From Limnomonas spitsbergensis (taxonomy: Eukaryota > Chlorophyta > Chlorophyceae > Chlamydomonadales), in the NCBI GenBank assembly GCA_037349105.1, contig JAYJMM010000123.1:5146001-5210000 (forward strand): DNA of 64,000 nt, read 5' to 3'. The notes below the pieces were generated by a model. The model was given only the letters and a program-made list of their open reading frames with translations, had not been told where the DNA came from and searched no databases. A program made the position numbers and the translations under genes. This document shows positions 35,192 through 46,850 of this stretch, piece by piece (position 1 is the first letter of the stretch; the number at the start of each line of letters is the position of its first letter).

Positions 35192-35595
35192 TGCTAATTT
35201 AAGAAACCACCCCTAATTTGAGAAACCACCCCAACTTTGAGAAACCACCCCAACTTTGAGAAACCACCCCTAATTTGAGAAACCACCCCTAATTTAAGAA
35301 ACCACCCCTAATTTGAGAAACCACCCCTAATTTGAGAAACCACCCCTTATTTGAGAAACCACCCCAACTTTGAGAAACCACCCCAACTTTGAGAAACCAC
35401 CCCTAATTTGAGAAACCACCCCAACTTTGAGAAACCACCCCTAATTTAAGAAACCACCCCTAATTTGAGAAACCACCCCTAATTTGAGAAACCACCCCTA
35501 ATTTAAGAAACCACCCCTAATTTGAAAAACCACCCCAACTTAAATAAACCACCCCAACTTTGAGAAACCACCCCTAATTTGAGAAACCACCCCTC
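35192..35595. repeat. 19-bp minisatellite, about 21 units
   Basis: aaccacccctaatttgaga (19 bp) alternates irregularly with aaccaccccaactttgaga. The array lies about 300 bp upstream of the glycosyltransferase reading frame. Confidence 0.93.
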
Positions 35596-35909
35596 ATACC
35601 TGCCTGCAGCCCAGGGTATGCGTGATTCTCAATGCTCCCACATAGCTGCAACCCATGCATGTGTGCCCATGGCCATCCAATTCCGCTCCACTTCTTTCAG
35701 AAATATGGCAAAGTTCCTTTACTGCCCTGATTTCTGACTCATTCGCTGCCTAACTGAATACAAATTTACAGTGCTGGGACCTCAATAACTCAATCAGGTC
35801 CAGTGCAAAGAAAGCGCTCACCTTCCAGGGGATCTATCACTAAGATCCCGGCGGTTTATGCCTTCCTATGTTCTCCGACTAACCTTTCTTCTTTGTCCCT
35901 CTTCATGTC

Positions 35910-36773
35910 ATGCAAAAAATGTTGCGATGCCCAGGCCAACAGCGGCAAGGACTCAAGGAAGGGTCGGTCCTCATCCTGAATAACAGCAACATAGAATCTC
36001 CAAATCCTGGCGCCTTCGGTTTTGTCACCTTGGTCCTCTCCAATGATACAAAGTACATGAGGTGGGCAGCACTGCAGCACCATGCAGCCGCCAAGTTCAT
36101 GCCGGGCATTGAGCACACGGTGCTTGTTGGCAACACAATCAATGTGTCAGGCACTCCGCTTGACGTCCTTGCTCCGGGACGCGGCGGACTGGAGGGCATT
36201 GAGATGCTCAAGGAGCCTAACAAACAGCTTTACCCAAATTGGGTCAACCAGCTGACCAAGACCAAGTTGTGGACAATGACCGAATACGAGATCCTGTGCT
36301 ACCTCGACAGCGACGTCTCGTTTTTTTCAAACATCTCAACCACCATCGTGGACGAGTGTCGTCCGTTGCTGCTCAACCGGTCCAGCGGCATCAACATCTG
36401 CGGGTACGAAGAGGCCGCATGCGTGAACGCCAGTGGACAGCCCTTTGACATGTGGAATCGTAATCATTGGGGCATGCCCTACATGGAGGCCTCCATCTTC
36501 TGCCTTCGCCCTGACGTGAGCACGTACCGGGCGATGCTGGCTGGTGGCGTCGAGGAGCTCCAGCAGAAAGAATCCATCATGATGAGGGGCGTGCCTGTGC
36601 TTACGGAGCAGGACTTTTTCAATTTGCATTTCAAGGGGCGTATTCACTACCTTGACTGTACTAGGGGCAGGGGTCAAGGCAGCACCATGCATAACAAGTG
36701 GATTGAAGAGGAATGGAAGTCACGGATGGGGGATCTGCCGTACGTGTTGCCGGACCAGATTTCTATTGTATAA
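35910..36773 (+). CDS. Glycosyltransferase family 8-like protein
   Basis: The 287-codon frame resembles GT8 enzymes, which move a sugar from a nucleotide-sugar to a protein, lipid or polyol. The fold starts at about residue 37 (FGFVTLVLSNDTKYMRWAAL). Then come LTKTKLWTMTEYEILCYLDS with the metal-binding D133-S-D135, a WGMPYMEASIFCLRPD segment where GT8 has its NAG motif, LTEQDFFNLHF, and HNKWIEEEW near the end. GT8 members are often Golgi or wall enzymes, but no signal peptide or anchor is in this frame. An acceptor-like 'ccaacag' near 35,950 suggests that this is the last exon of a longer gene and that the first roughly 14 residues are not coding. I cannot tell the sugar or acceptor. Confidence 0.72.
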   Translation: MQKMLRCPGQQRQGLKEGSVLILNNSNIESPNPGAFGFVTLVLSNDTKYMRWAALQHHAAAKFMPGIEHTVLVGNTINVSGTPLDVLAPGRGGLEGIEMLKEPNKQLYPNWVNQLTKTKLWTMTEYEILCYLDSDVSFFSNISTTIVDECRPLLLNRSSGINICGYEEAACVNASGQPFDMWNRNHWGMPYMEASIFCLRPDVSTYRAMLAGGVEELQQKESIMMRGVPVLTEQDFFNLHFKGRIHYLDCTRGRGQGSTMHNKWIEEEWKSRMGDLPYVLPDQISIV

Positions 36774-38187
36774 GGATAGTTGATATTGTCTTCAGTGCTC
36801 TCTTCACGAAGGTAGCGGAGGTATATGCATTTTCCAAGGGAGTAGTATAAGCCTTGGGAGAAGCTGCGCATCACAGCATTTAATGACTGACATCATACTC
36901 TTTGTATGGAAAAATATCTAGGGGCAGCAATGATTTACACAAAAGTGTTTTCCAATTAAAAGGACAGACTGATATTGCCGCTTACTGTATAATTGCATTG
37001 CCTTCCCTCATAATGAACGTTGTTTGGGGATACATTCAAATACTTATTATCAATTGTCGATACCAGGTTCAGACAGAAATTGAGAGTTTTGGTCGAAACA
37101 TTGTCGTGAGGGCAGCATTGAAAGAAATCGTTTTTCATATCCGAGGGGAGGCAAATCAAATCTACGGTACTGTAATGATATGTAATGTAATGAACATTGA
37201 TTGGCTTTCAAGTGAATCGTCAGAACTGTGCAGGAAAACAAGCCCCGGACTCGGGTGGGTGGGGCAATAATACTGAAAATATCCCATCATCCAACTTCTC
37301 TTACGCTCCCCAACTGATATCAATTTCAGGGGGGGGCCAGGGCGTGGGGTCTCCATCTTAATAAACTGCATGCTCTCGAAAACAGCACATTTTCTGATAG
37401 GCGTCAGTTGACGATGAGAGCTACGCCATTCTGTCCTGTCTTGTCAATGACGTTACACCTTTGGGCCCTGCTTAAAAAGGCTATGCCACCAGCGTTATAC
37501 CACAGCACCTTCATATTTCAGTATCCTGAGTACTGGTATCCTGAGCATCCTGACATCCTGAACACCCGCCGCTATCCTCGAGCTCCAAACGTTTCTTGAG
37601 TGTTGGGCCCCCTGTGTGCTTGAGTATCATCTGGAACTGATTTACGTCGGATCAATCTTTCATATCTTTGAACCGCATGCTTAACTAGTAACTGATACCA
37701 TGCAAGAAGCGCACAGCTGAGCTGATTGTAACAGACCCCTGACCCCGCATCACGATACTACCGGTAGTTTTATTTTCCCGAGAAATTAAGTTTTACTGAG
37801 TCTCGAATGTCGGACGGGGGTCAACCAAATAATAGTGGATTCCAATATTTATTCTGCCCCCCCCCCCCCCCCCACTTTGGAAGCAGGCGCCTGATACTTA
37901 TCAGCTGTGTTTGGCCATGCTGTGCTCTCGAAGAAATAGGGGACACCGCGCGCGCTCTTGCTGATTTGCTTACTCCTTCTATAGGGGGCAGGGCAAGGAG
38001 CTCCCCTAGAAGCAGAAGGTCAAGTTGCTTTAGGAGCACATGAGCAAAGCTGAAGTTGGATGCTCAGTGCTATCCATGAGTCCTCGCGTTTCTGGAGCCT
38101 CATGGTCTCCAGTGAGGATAAGTAGCTTGCAGGTGGTAGCTAGACAAATTATTTTGAGGACTTGATTTCTTTGTTTCACAATTTGAC
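36774..38187. other. Intergenic with a module remnant and homopolymer runs
   Basis: The 3' flank of the glycosyltransferase is AT-rich. A 16-C run lies at 37,858-37,873. No exon recognised. Confidence 0.4.
37442..37490 (+). repeat. Dispersed repeat module, copy 5 (truncated)
   Basis: 'tgtcaatgacgttacacctt' then 'tgggccctgcttaaaaaggc' then 'tatgcc'. It diverges before the gggcgcc part. Confidence 0.65.
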
Positions 38188-38265
38188 ATGTCAATGACAT
38201 TACACCTCTGGGCCTGGACAAAAAAGGCTCGGCCGCGTGGGTGCCCAACTGTCCCGTTGGGAGAA
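38188..38265 (+). repeat. Dispersed repeat module, copy 6
   Basis: 'tgtcaatgacattacacctc' then 'tgggcctggacaaaaaaggc' then 'tcggccgcgtgggtgcccaa' + 'ctgtcccgttgggagaaaag', followed by 'aacttaagggaagaaa', the same tail as copies 2 and 3. Confidence 0.7.
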
Positions 38266-39464
38266 AAGAAAGGAACTTAAGGGAAGAAATAATTTGAGAA
38301 GAGGCCAAGAGGGAGTTGTTTCACAATTTGACATGTGAACCAATAACATTGAGCGACATCATTAGACGCGCACTATTGAGCTGATTGTAATTAATCCCTC
38401 TCCCCCTCAAGAATTCTAATTCGAACTTTAGAATTAAGGCTTCTGCAATGGTTCCACCTCCGGAACCCAGTGAACTTAGATTTCCCGTAGGCGTGTGAGA
38501 TGGGGTCAGCCAGGCCAGGGGTCGTTAAACATTTTTGACAATGGGGGGGGGGGTGCCTTTCTTGCCCCCCCCCCCCCCCACCCCCCTCCTCGCATATGAA
38601 CATTATTTATTTGTGTACACACCAGACCGCCTTTCGAGTGTAGTTAGGCAGCCAACACGGCCGATTGGAAGAAAATATCGGCTGTCCTACTGCCGGTAGC
38701 CCAAGCAACAGGGCTTGCTGCACCGCCCCCCCCCCCTCCCCCCCGGCCGTAGACTATGATGTAGCGGAATTTCTGTGTGCATATGGCATGCCCATGACAC
38801 GTACCGCAGCTTGCAGCTGAGCTGGCCGAAGGCAGAAGGCCACATACGCCAGCAGCTCCTGAACCTGTGAGCTTGAAGCAAACAACAGCAGCAGCAGCAT
38901 CATCATCAGCAGCAGCAGCAGCAACATAATACTGAATTTCTTTTATTGACCCTCTGTCATATTTTAGCCATATTCCGGCCTCAGCAAGCCTGTTGGCTGG
39001 AGGCTGCAACCAACAGCTCCAGGACCTGTGGGCAGCTACCGGTGTGCACGCCCTGGCTGCTTCTAAAATGGCGTTAGGGTAGATGTGTTGACGCTGCAAC
39101 AACCACAATTACAGCAGAGCATCAAGGCTCGTACTTTGGTCCATCTGGCCAAGTGGTGGCCGTCTAGCTTCCACCTTAAGGTGGTGTAGACCATGCTATT
39201 TACGAAACCGAGGCGCTTTTCACTTATTCGCCCGCACACACGCACAAGGCCATCCTACTTAGGCTTTTCATTATAGCAAGTCCTGTCCCGGCTTGGGCCA
39301 CAGCCTTGTCTTATGACTGTCACAGCATGAGAGTGATGAGACTACCCCTCCCTGGCTTAGCCCTGCCCCAATTTGAGCCTGATCTTGCTTGACCCGCCCC
39401 CCAGCTTGGCCCTGCCCTAGCTTGACCCCGTCCAGATTGAAGCCCTCCCAGTGTGGGCACACAC
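38266..39464. other. No firm gene; poly-G/poly-C runs
   Basis: Homopolymer tracts lie at 38,543-38,590 and 38,725-38,745. A minus-strand open stretch (39108-38644) includes an Ala run encoded by gca repeats and may be a further exon of the gene at 39676-39465, but no splice phase was confirmed. Confidence 0.3.
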
Positions 39465-39676
39465 CCGTAAGGCATAGTTGACGTAGGCCATGGTCAGCTC
39501 GCCGGATACGGCCACAAGGAGTGCCCCTGCTCTTGAGAAGCCCAGACCATGAAGGCAGCGGCGCTGGTGAATTTCCAGTGTCTGCACCTCTTGGGGATCA
39601 TGAGCTTTCAAGCAGGCCTGCAGAACAGGGCTGGAGGCGGCGGCGCCCGCGGGCAGGCAGAGCATGTTGTAGCCAC
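39465..39676 (-). CDS. Isolated exon of an unrecognised gene
   Basis: Bounded by an acceptor (gtttgacag) and a GTGTGT donor, the minus strand reads 70 codons without a stop: GYNMLCLPAGAAASSPVLQA, CLKAHDPQEVQTLEIHQRRC, then LHGLGFSRAGALLVAVSGEL and TMAYVNYALR. The composition and clean borders suggest a real exon; I know no family. Its upstream intron contains the left breakpoint of the UGD tandem duplication, so this gene's 5' part may have been displaced or duplicated too. Confidence 0.45.
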
Positions 39677-40317
39677 CTGTCAAACGGTGTCACAGTATCC
39701 TCCTGCTGCTTCTACTCCTGCTGCTGTTGCTACCGTCACAACCGTTGATGCTGCTGCTGCTGCTGTGACTGTTGCAGCCGCTACAGGCAAAGGGATTATC
39801 GTATCCCTGCCCACTCTCATGGTCATGCTGTTCATGCTGCCATCAATATTCACTGCTACCGATTTCTCCTCGGCTGATACTGCATTTTGTGCACACATTG
39901 CTGCCTGTGTCTTCCTTTTGCAAACTGACTATGGCGGCACTCCTGATCCTGTTGCTCCTGCAGTTTCTGGTGTTGGTTTTGGTTTTGGTTTTGGTGTGGT
40001 GTGGTGACGGTGTTGGTGATGCTTTTGCTGGCATTGATGCTAGGCGATAAGATAGGGATAATATCATGTGTTGTTTCGGTACAGGGAATCTGCAGCTCCG
40101 AGGGCCAATGCCGTGCCTCATGAAGTGCGGACGCAGCTCCACCCAGGCTCCACCCGTCCAGGCTTCAGGGTTCTGGAGCCGAAGCCATCGAGCCGAGGAA
40201 CCCTGCCCAGTGCATAAGCCGAGACGCTCGAACCAAGAACACCCCCGAGAAAAATCAATGTAAAAATGGGGTGCCAGTCTTCCCACCGTTCGCTCAGCTC
40301 CTGTCCTGTCCGTCAAT

Positions 40318-41892
40318 ATGAAAATCGTTTGCATCGGCGCTGGCTATGTCGGTGGTGAGTCTGATTGATTTGAATCCCTATTGTTCATCACCATGCTTGC
40401 TTTGGTGCCGACTGCCGAGGTCGACCCAGGACTATCTGTTACGCAGTTTTGAAAGAACTGTGTTTGTTACTAGGTCCCACCATGGCCATGATTGCCTTAA
40501 AGTGCCCACACATCGAGGTGGTGGTCCTCGATATCAACGTTGATTGCCTGGAACTCGGACACTCTGCCCATCTATGAGCCTGGTCTACTCGAGGTTGTCC
40601 TTGCTGCTCTTGGCAAGAACCTCTTCTTTTCAACTGACACCACCAAGCACATCGGAGAAGCAGATATTGTGTTTGTCAGGTGGGCTGTTGCCTTGGAAAT
40701 ACAAATGCCAGACATATGAATGTTTCTACCTGCATCCCTCATGAGTGAAACTTTGCTCTAGCAATATATCGGTAGGATAGAAAATTCGGATTTGAAATGC
40801 AAAGTGATACCTGCTTGCCCTGCCCAATGCTCGGAGGGTATCATTGTGACATGTCACCGGTGTTTACGATCCAGTTTATTCTTTTCACCGCAGTGTGAAC
40901 ACCCCTACGAAGACGAGCGGTATCGGTGCTGGCAAGGCAGCAGACTTGACTTACTGGGAGGGAGCTGCCCGTATGATTGCCACTTGCTCCACCTCGAGCA
41001 AGATCATTTTGGAGAAGTCAACTGTACCCGTGAAGACAGCAGAGGCAATTGGAAAGGTTAGAATGAGTGATGATTTTTTGTTTATTTGAATGACCCTGCA
41101 GTCCCTGTGAAGACAGCAGAGGCAATTGGAAAGGTTAGAAGGAGTGGTGATTTATTGTTTCTTTGAATGACCCCTGCAGTCCCTGTGAAGACAGCAGAGG
41201 CAATTGGAAAGGTTAGAAGCAGTGATGATTTTTTGATTCTTTGAATGACCCTGCAGTCCCTGTGAAGACAGCAGAGGCAATTGGAGAGGTTAGAACGAGT
41301 GATGATTTATTGTTTCTTTGAATGACCCCTGCAGTCCTCGACCGACCATTCTGACCTTTCTCAACTTTCCCACAGGTGCTGACGAGGAACTGCAGCGACC
41401 CCAATGTCAAGTTTGAAATCCTGTCCAACCCCGAGTTCCTGGCTGAGGGAACAGCCATCGCCGATCTACAGAAGCCGGACAGGGTCAGTCTGATGTCTTT
41501 TGTCTGATGCCTGTGGCATTCGTGGTGGGGTGGGGTGGGGTGTTGAATCACCCATTATCCTTCTGATGATGAATGTTCACGCAATACGCCTCTGTTGACA
41601 GTCCCATGAACCATGCACCTTGACCACGGCGCGCACGGACGGCCCTCATCCTCACAGGTTCTCAACTTCTCATCGGAGGAAACGACACCCCCAGCGGCCG
41701 CGATGCCATCAAGGCGCTCAAGGAGGTGTACGAGAACTGGATTCCCTCAGAGCGCGTGCTTACTACGAACCTGTGGTCCGCCGAGCTGGCCAAGCTAACC
41801 GCCAATGCCTTCCTAGCACAGCGCATCTCGTCCATCAATGCCATCTCGCCATCTCGGCCTTGTGCGAGACCACTGGCGCAGATGTGCAGCAG
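40318..41892 (+). pseudogene. UGD: UDP-glucose 6-dehydrogenase, 5' half, extra copy
   Basis: Exons 40318-40354, 40474-40679, 40894-41056, 41376-41483 and 41658-41892 encode the N-terminal half: start [13 protein letters not shown] (NAD-binding), [60 protein letters not shown] and [20 protein letters not shown]. The copy ends after exon 5 and has no catalytic-Cys exon. Within it, three 8-nt changes break the conserved frame: a loss at 40544/40545, a gain at about 41664-41671, and a perfect 8-nt duplication at 41841-41856. It could still be transcribed, because it carries the same upstream sequence as copy 2. Confidence 0.85.
41040..41335 (+). repeat. Tandem copies of a UGD exon 3/intron border
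   Basis: Four units of about 64-66 bp each contain 'gtgaagacagcagaggcaat' + 'tggaaaggttaga' (end of exon 3 plus donor) and 'ccctgcagtcc', which can act as an acceptor. The first is the real exon end at 41056; the others offer three further possible donors. Confidence 0.85.
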
Positions 41893-41961
41893 GTGCGAGG
41901 TTGCGAGACGTCAACAGAATGGCATTGCTGAATCCCCCCCCACGCAATGGACAGCTTCCTC

Positions 41962-44220
41962 CTGCTGCTTCTACTCCTGCTGCTGTTGCTACCGTCACAA
42001 CCGTTGATGCTGCTGCTGCTGCTGTGACTGTTGCAGCCGCTACAGGCAAAGGGATTATCGTATCCCTGCCCACTCTCATGGTCATGCTGTTCATGCTGCC
42101 ATCAATATTCACTGCTACCGATTTCTCCTCGGCTGATACTGCATTTTGTGCACACATTGCTGCCTGTGTCTTCCTTTTGCAAACTGACTATGGCGGCACT
42201 CCTGATCCTGTTGCTCCTGCAGTTTCTGGTGTTGGTTTTGGTTTTGGTTTTGGTGTGGTGTGGTGACGGTGTTGGTGATGCTTTTGCTGGCATTGATGCT
42301 AGGCGATAAGATAGGGATAATATCATGTGTTGTTTCGGTACAGGGAATCTGCAGCTCCGAGGGCCAATGCCGTGCCTCATGAAGTGCGGACGCAGCTCCA
42401 CCCAGGCTCCACCCGTCCAGGCTTCAGGGTTCTGGAGCCGAAGCCATCGAGCCGAGGAACCCTGCCCAGTGCATAAGCCGAGACGCTCGAACCAAGAACA
42501 CCCCCGAGAAAAATCAATGTAAAAATGGGGTGCCAGTCTTCCCACCGTTCGCTCAGCTCCTGTCCTGTCCGTCAATATGAAAATCGTTTGCATCGGCGCT
42601 GGCTATGTCGGTGGTGAGTCTGATTGATTTGAATCCCTATTGTTCATCACCATGCTTGCTTTGGTGCCGACTGCCGAGGTCGACCCAGGACTATCTGTTA
42701 CGCAGTTTTGAAAGAACTGTGTTTGTTACTAGGTCCCACCATGGCCATGATTGCCTTAAAGTGCCCACACATCGAGGTGGTGGTCCTCGATATCAACGTT
42801 GATTGCCTGGAACTCGGACACTCTGCCCATCTATGAGCCTGGTCTACTCGAGGTTGTCCTTGCTGCTCTTGGCAAGAACCTCTTCTTTTCAACTGACACC
42901 ACCAAGCACATCGGAGAAGCAGATATTGTGTTTGTCAGGTGGGCTGTTGCCTTGGAAATACAAATGCCAGACATATGAATGTTTCTACCTGCATCCCTCA
43001 TGAGTGAAACTTTGCTCTAGCAATATATCGGTAGGATAGAAAATTCGGATTTGAAATGCAAAGTGATACCTGCTTGCCCTGCCCAATGCTCGGAGGGTAT
43101 CATTGTGACATGTCACCGGTGTTTACGATCCAGTTTATTCTTTTCACCGCAGTGTGAACACCCCTACGAAGACGAGCGGTATCGGTGCTGGCAAGGCAGC
43201 AGACTTGACTTACTGGGAGGGAGCTGCCCGTATGATTGCCACTTGCTCCACCTCGAGCAAGATCATTTTGGAGAAGTCAACTGTACCCGTGAAGACAGCA
43301 GAGGCAATTGGAAAGGTTAGAATGAGTGATGATTTTTTGTTTATTTGAATGACCCTGCAGTCCCTGTGAAGACAGCAGAGGCAATTGGAAAGGTTAGAAG
43401 GAGTGGTGATTTATTGTTTCTTTGAATGACCCCTGCAGTCCCTGTGAAGACAGCAGAGGCAATTGGAAAGGTTAGAAGCAGTGATGATTTTTTGATTCTT
43501 TGAATGACCCTGCAGTCCCTGTGAAGACAGCAGAGGCAATTGGAGAGGTTAGAACGAGTGATGATTTATTGTTTCTTTGAATGACCCCTGCAGTCCTCGA
43601 CCGACCATTCTGACCTTTCTCAACTTTCCCACAGGTGCTGACGAGGAACTGCAGCGACCCCAATGTCAAGTTTGAAATCCTGTCCAACCCCGAGTTCCTG
43701 GCTGAGGGAACAGCCATCGCCGATCTACAGAAGCCGGACAGGGTCAGTCTGATGTCTTTTGTCTGATGCCTGTGGCATTCGTGGTGGGGTGGGGTGGGGT
43801 GTTGAATCACCCATTATCCTTCTGATGATGAATGTTCACGCAATACGCCTCTGTTGACAGTCCCATGAACCATGCACCTTGACCACGGCGCGCACGGACG
43901 GCCCTCATCCTCACAGGTTCTCAACTTCTCATCGGAGGAAACGACACCCCCAGCGGCCGCGATGCCATCAAGGCGCTCAAGGAGGTGTACGAGAACTGGA
44001 TTCCCTCAGAGCGCGTGCTTACTACGAACCTGTGGTCCGCCGAGCTGGCCAAGCTAACCGCCAATGCCTTCCTAGCACAGCGCATCTCGTCCATCAATGC
44101 CATCTCGCCATCTCGGCCTTGTGCGAGACCACTGGCGCAGATGTGCAGCAGGTGCGAGGTTGCGAGACGTCAACAGAATGGCATTGCTGAATCCCCCCCC
44201 ACGCAATGGACAGCTTCCTC
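41962..44220 (+). repeat. Tandem duplication unit 2 (2,259 bp)
   Basis: Appears identical to unit 1 over its length, so the duplication is very recent or was introduced in assembly. Right of it the unique UGD intron continues with 'tgactggtatctatcc'. Confidence 0.93.
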
Positions 44221-45933
44221 CTGCTTGACTGGTATCTATCCTATATTTCCTGTGTTGGTGGCTCATCGCCATGTCCTTGTCTTCTCATTTGCAGGTCGCC
44301 CATGCCATCGGCACTGACTCGCGCATTGGCCCCAAGTTCCTCAATGCATCTGTCGGTTATGGAGGCTCATGCTTCCAGAAAGACATCCTGAACTTGTGCT
44401 ATGTGTGCGAGACGGTTGGGCTCAAGGAAGTGGCTGACTACTGGTACCAGGTCGTGTCTATGAACGACTACATTAAGAACAGGTGTGTTTATTTGACTGT
44501 ATGGCTGCAATGGCGGGGATTGTTGCTTGGTGAGAGCAGATATTTAGTAGTCAACATTTGCTTCCTAACCGAGCTTGTGGTTTGTTATTGCGTAACTTTC
44601 CTTCCATTTGTTTTGCTATGTGGCCATGTATCCCTGGCATGTTGTCGGCATCGTGTGTGGGTGTGTTTACATGTGCTTGTCATGGCCAGGGTACATGTCA
44701 GGTCTAATGTGTGTGTTTGGGGACCTGGTATGGCGCATCATGCCTGACATGTGGCATAGAGATCACAGACACATGAACCTCATGAAACCTCACAAACATA
44801 TGAACCTCAGAGGCTCAAGGGTGGGGGAGGCAGCTGGGGATGTACGAATCCTTGTAGGGTTAAGGGTAAATCCCCTAGGATATTAGAATTACCCAAGATT
44901 TATCCCCTTGGAATCTGCAGGATTCCTTTTATGTCCTTATAAGTAGCTTGTGTGCTAATGTTGTCTTCTTAGAAAAAACCAAGCTTGTTAAGCCTGGGCC
45001 TTCAGATTCATTTTCGAGGCAAGTGTTGGCAACTCATCTGTGAAAGCTAGGACGTTGCTGTCATACTGTGGGGTGCAGGCCTGTTGAGATTCTGCGGGTA
45101 ACCATTGCAACCAGCATGTCTTCCTATCTCCTCCCCTGTTGTGCGTTGCTCCCTCAGGTTCGTCGAGCGTGTCATTGGCTCCATGTTCAACTCAGTCAAG
45201 AACATGAAGATCGCCATCTTTGGGTTTGCCTTCAAGAAGGACACTGGCGACACCCGTGAGACGCCCGCCATTGACGTATGCAAGGGCCTCATCCGCGACG
45301 GCGCCAAGTGCTGCATCTATGACCCTGAGGTGGAGGCCGAGATGATCTTCCGCGACATGAGCACGCCCAAGTTTGAGTGGGACAAGCCCAACTACACCAA
45401 GTCGACGTCGCAATTCCTGGCAAACGTGGTGGTGAGTGCGCTTGGTTGGGGGGGAGCTGTGATTTCTTGATGTGGTGGGAATTCCTTTGATTGAAGGTGA
45501 TGAGAAGGAGGGGTGTGAGGGAGCAATGTGGTGGCCGCACGAGTGTAGGATACAAATTCAGGATACGGATTCCCCTGTCCTAGAGGCTGCTTGCATGAGT
45601 CTCAGATCCTGGCACCTGCACATCAACTTGGTTTTCCTGCCCAATCCAACCCACATTTGTTATTCATTTGATGCTGTATGCCTTGCCTCCCTTGCCTCGC
45701 AGATTGCCGAGTCTGCCGTGGACGCCGCCCAGGACTTGCACGCTATCTGTGTGCTGACCGAGTGGGACCGCTTCAAGACCTACGATTACAAGGCTATGTA
45801 CGCCGCCATGAGCAAGCCGGCGCTTGTGTTTGACGGCCGCAACATCCTGGACCACGAGGCCCTCCGAGAGATTGGCTTCATTGTGTATGCGCTGGGTACA
45901 CATCTTGACCCTTTCCTGCAGAAGGCGTACTAA
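42577..45933 (+). CDS. UGD: UDP-glucose 6-dehydrogenase
   Basis: Oxidises UDP-glucose to UDP-glucuronate in the cytosol with two NAD+, feeding wall and extracellular polysaccharide synthesis. Exons: 42577-42613, 42733-42938, 43153-43315, 43635-43742, 43917-44151 (copy 2 of the duplicated half), then unique exons 44295-44482, 45158-45431 and 45703-45933. The unique part is intact: [20 protein letters not shown] followed by the catalytic Cys in [10 protein letters not shown], then [30 protein letters not shown] and [20 protein letters not shown], ending QKAY. The duplicated part carries the same three 8-nt length changes as copy 1 (42803/42804, about 43923-43930, 44100-44115), so the frame from ATG to stop is broken as written. 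Either this locus is a recent pseudogene, or the duplication and indels are sequence or assembly faults in an essential gene. Confidence 0.88.
43299..43594 (+). repeat. UGD exon 3/intron border repeats, second copy
   Basis: The four units described at 41040, repeated within duplication unit 2. Confidence 0.85.
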
Positions 45934-46850
45934 GTGGCAGCTCCGTTGCACATGTTGCCCCCCCTCCCTAACCACCCGGGCCTCATAATTTGACTGGACT
46001 CAATAAAGTATGAATTTAAGCTGTGTGAGTCTTACCATTCCTGCGACATTATCGCATTCCTTGGACAGCTCCATTAACAACAAGAAAACAGAGAGGTTAC
46101 AATGTTTTCCTTGCTTGGACGCTTGTGTCCTGATTGTGGAATAAGTAGCTTGTGCACTGTTTATGTTTGTAGGTTGTGCCCTGGCTATTGAAAAAGCAGC
46201 GATGACAGGTCTCATTCCCTGACAGGTGATCGGGGAAGGATCTGAATCCATTTTGCATGTTTTAACCTTCCGTGATTTTCATCCTCACCCGTGCCAAAAA
46301 GTGATTTTGTTACCAGTGCAATTAGGCAGGACGTTCGGATGTGGATGCAGCAATTCAAAAGATGCCTTCACACACATCAAGAGTTCACAAACTGGCGACG
46401 TAGCATTTCATGTAACTTCGGAACCCACGTATCCGATGCAGGTGTCGCTGATTTGTCCCCTGATTCTATATGAATGATATTATACAGACCGAACACCAAC
46501 AGCCAGGAGAATGTCAAAAGGGCACACACGGCATAATGTATATAACGGCTCAAGTACAATTTCAATAACATTTCAGGATTGTAAGACAAGCTTCACTAAT
46601 TGTCTCCCTGGAGAAATTAATACCAGACATACAAATTCGACCCGTATGTCACAGTATATTACAGTATACGTGACAGAACCGTTCAGACCGCAGTTAGCGG
46701 CCTCGGGGCCTCCGCAGCTTCTCTGCGGAGTCCTCGGATTTGAAGCTGAGACCTAGAAACCCGCTTACGCAGGTTGATTTGACAGATTGTACCGTACTCT
46801 GTATTGGGCCTGCCGGGTCCCTGTATCCCGGCAATTGCCTTGGCTAGTTA
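45934..46850. other. UGD 3' flank; no other gene recognised
   Basis: An AATAAA at 46002-46007 lies 69 bases after the UGD stop and could be its poly(A) signal. Near 46,700 a short hairpin 'ctccgcagcttctctgcgga' occurs. The rest is unremarkable. Confidence 0.4.

Larger units (their letters stand above)
39703..41961 (+). repeat. Tandem duplication unit 1 (2,259 bp)
   Basis: Every landmark I compared recurs at an offset of exactly 2,259 bp. The unit runs from 'tcctcctgctgcttctactc' through UGD exon 5 to 'cacgcaatggacagct'. The 10-bp word tcctcctgct stands at the start of unit 1, at the unit 1/unit 2 junction and after unit 2 (44221), consistent with a microhomology breakpoint. Confidence 0.93.

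Noticed and set aside
39843..40334. 163-codon minus-strand ORF upstream of UGD, repeated at 42102-42593
   Set aside because: Overlaps UGD exon 1 and its leader, contains a Thr-Lys run from a simple repeat, and shows no domain. Duplicated only because the unit is duplicated.
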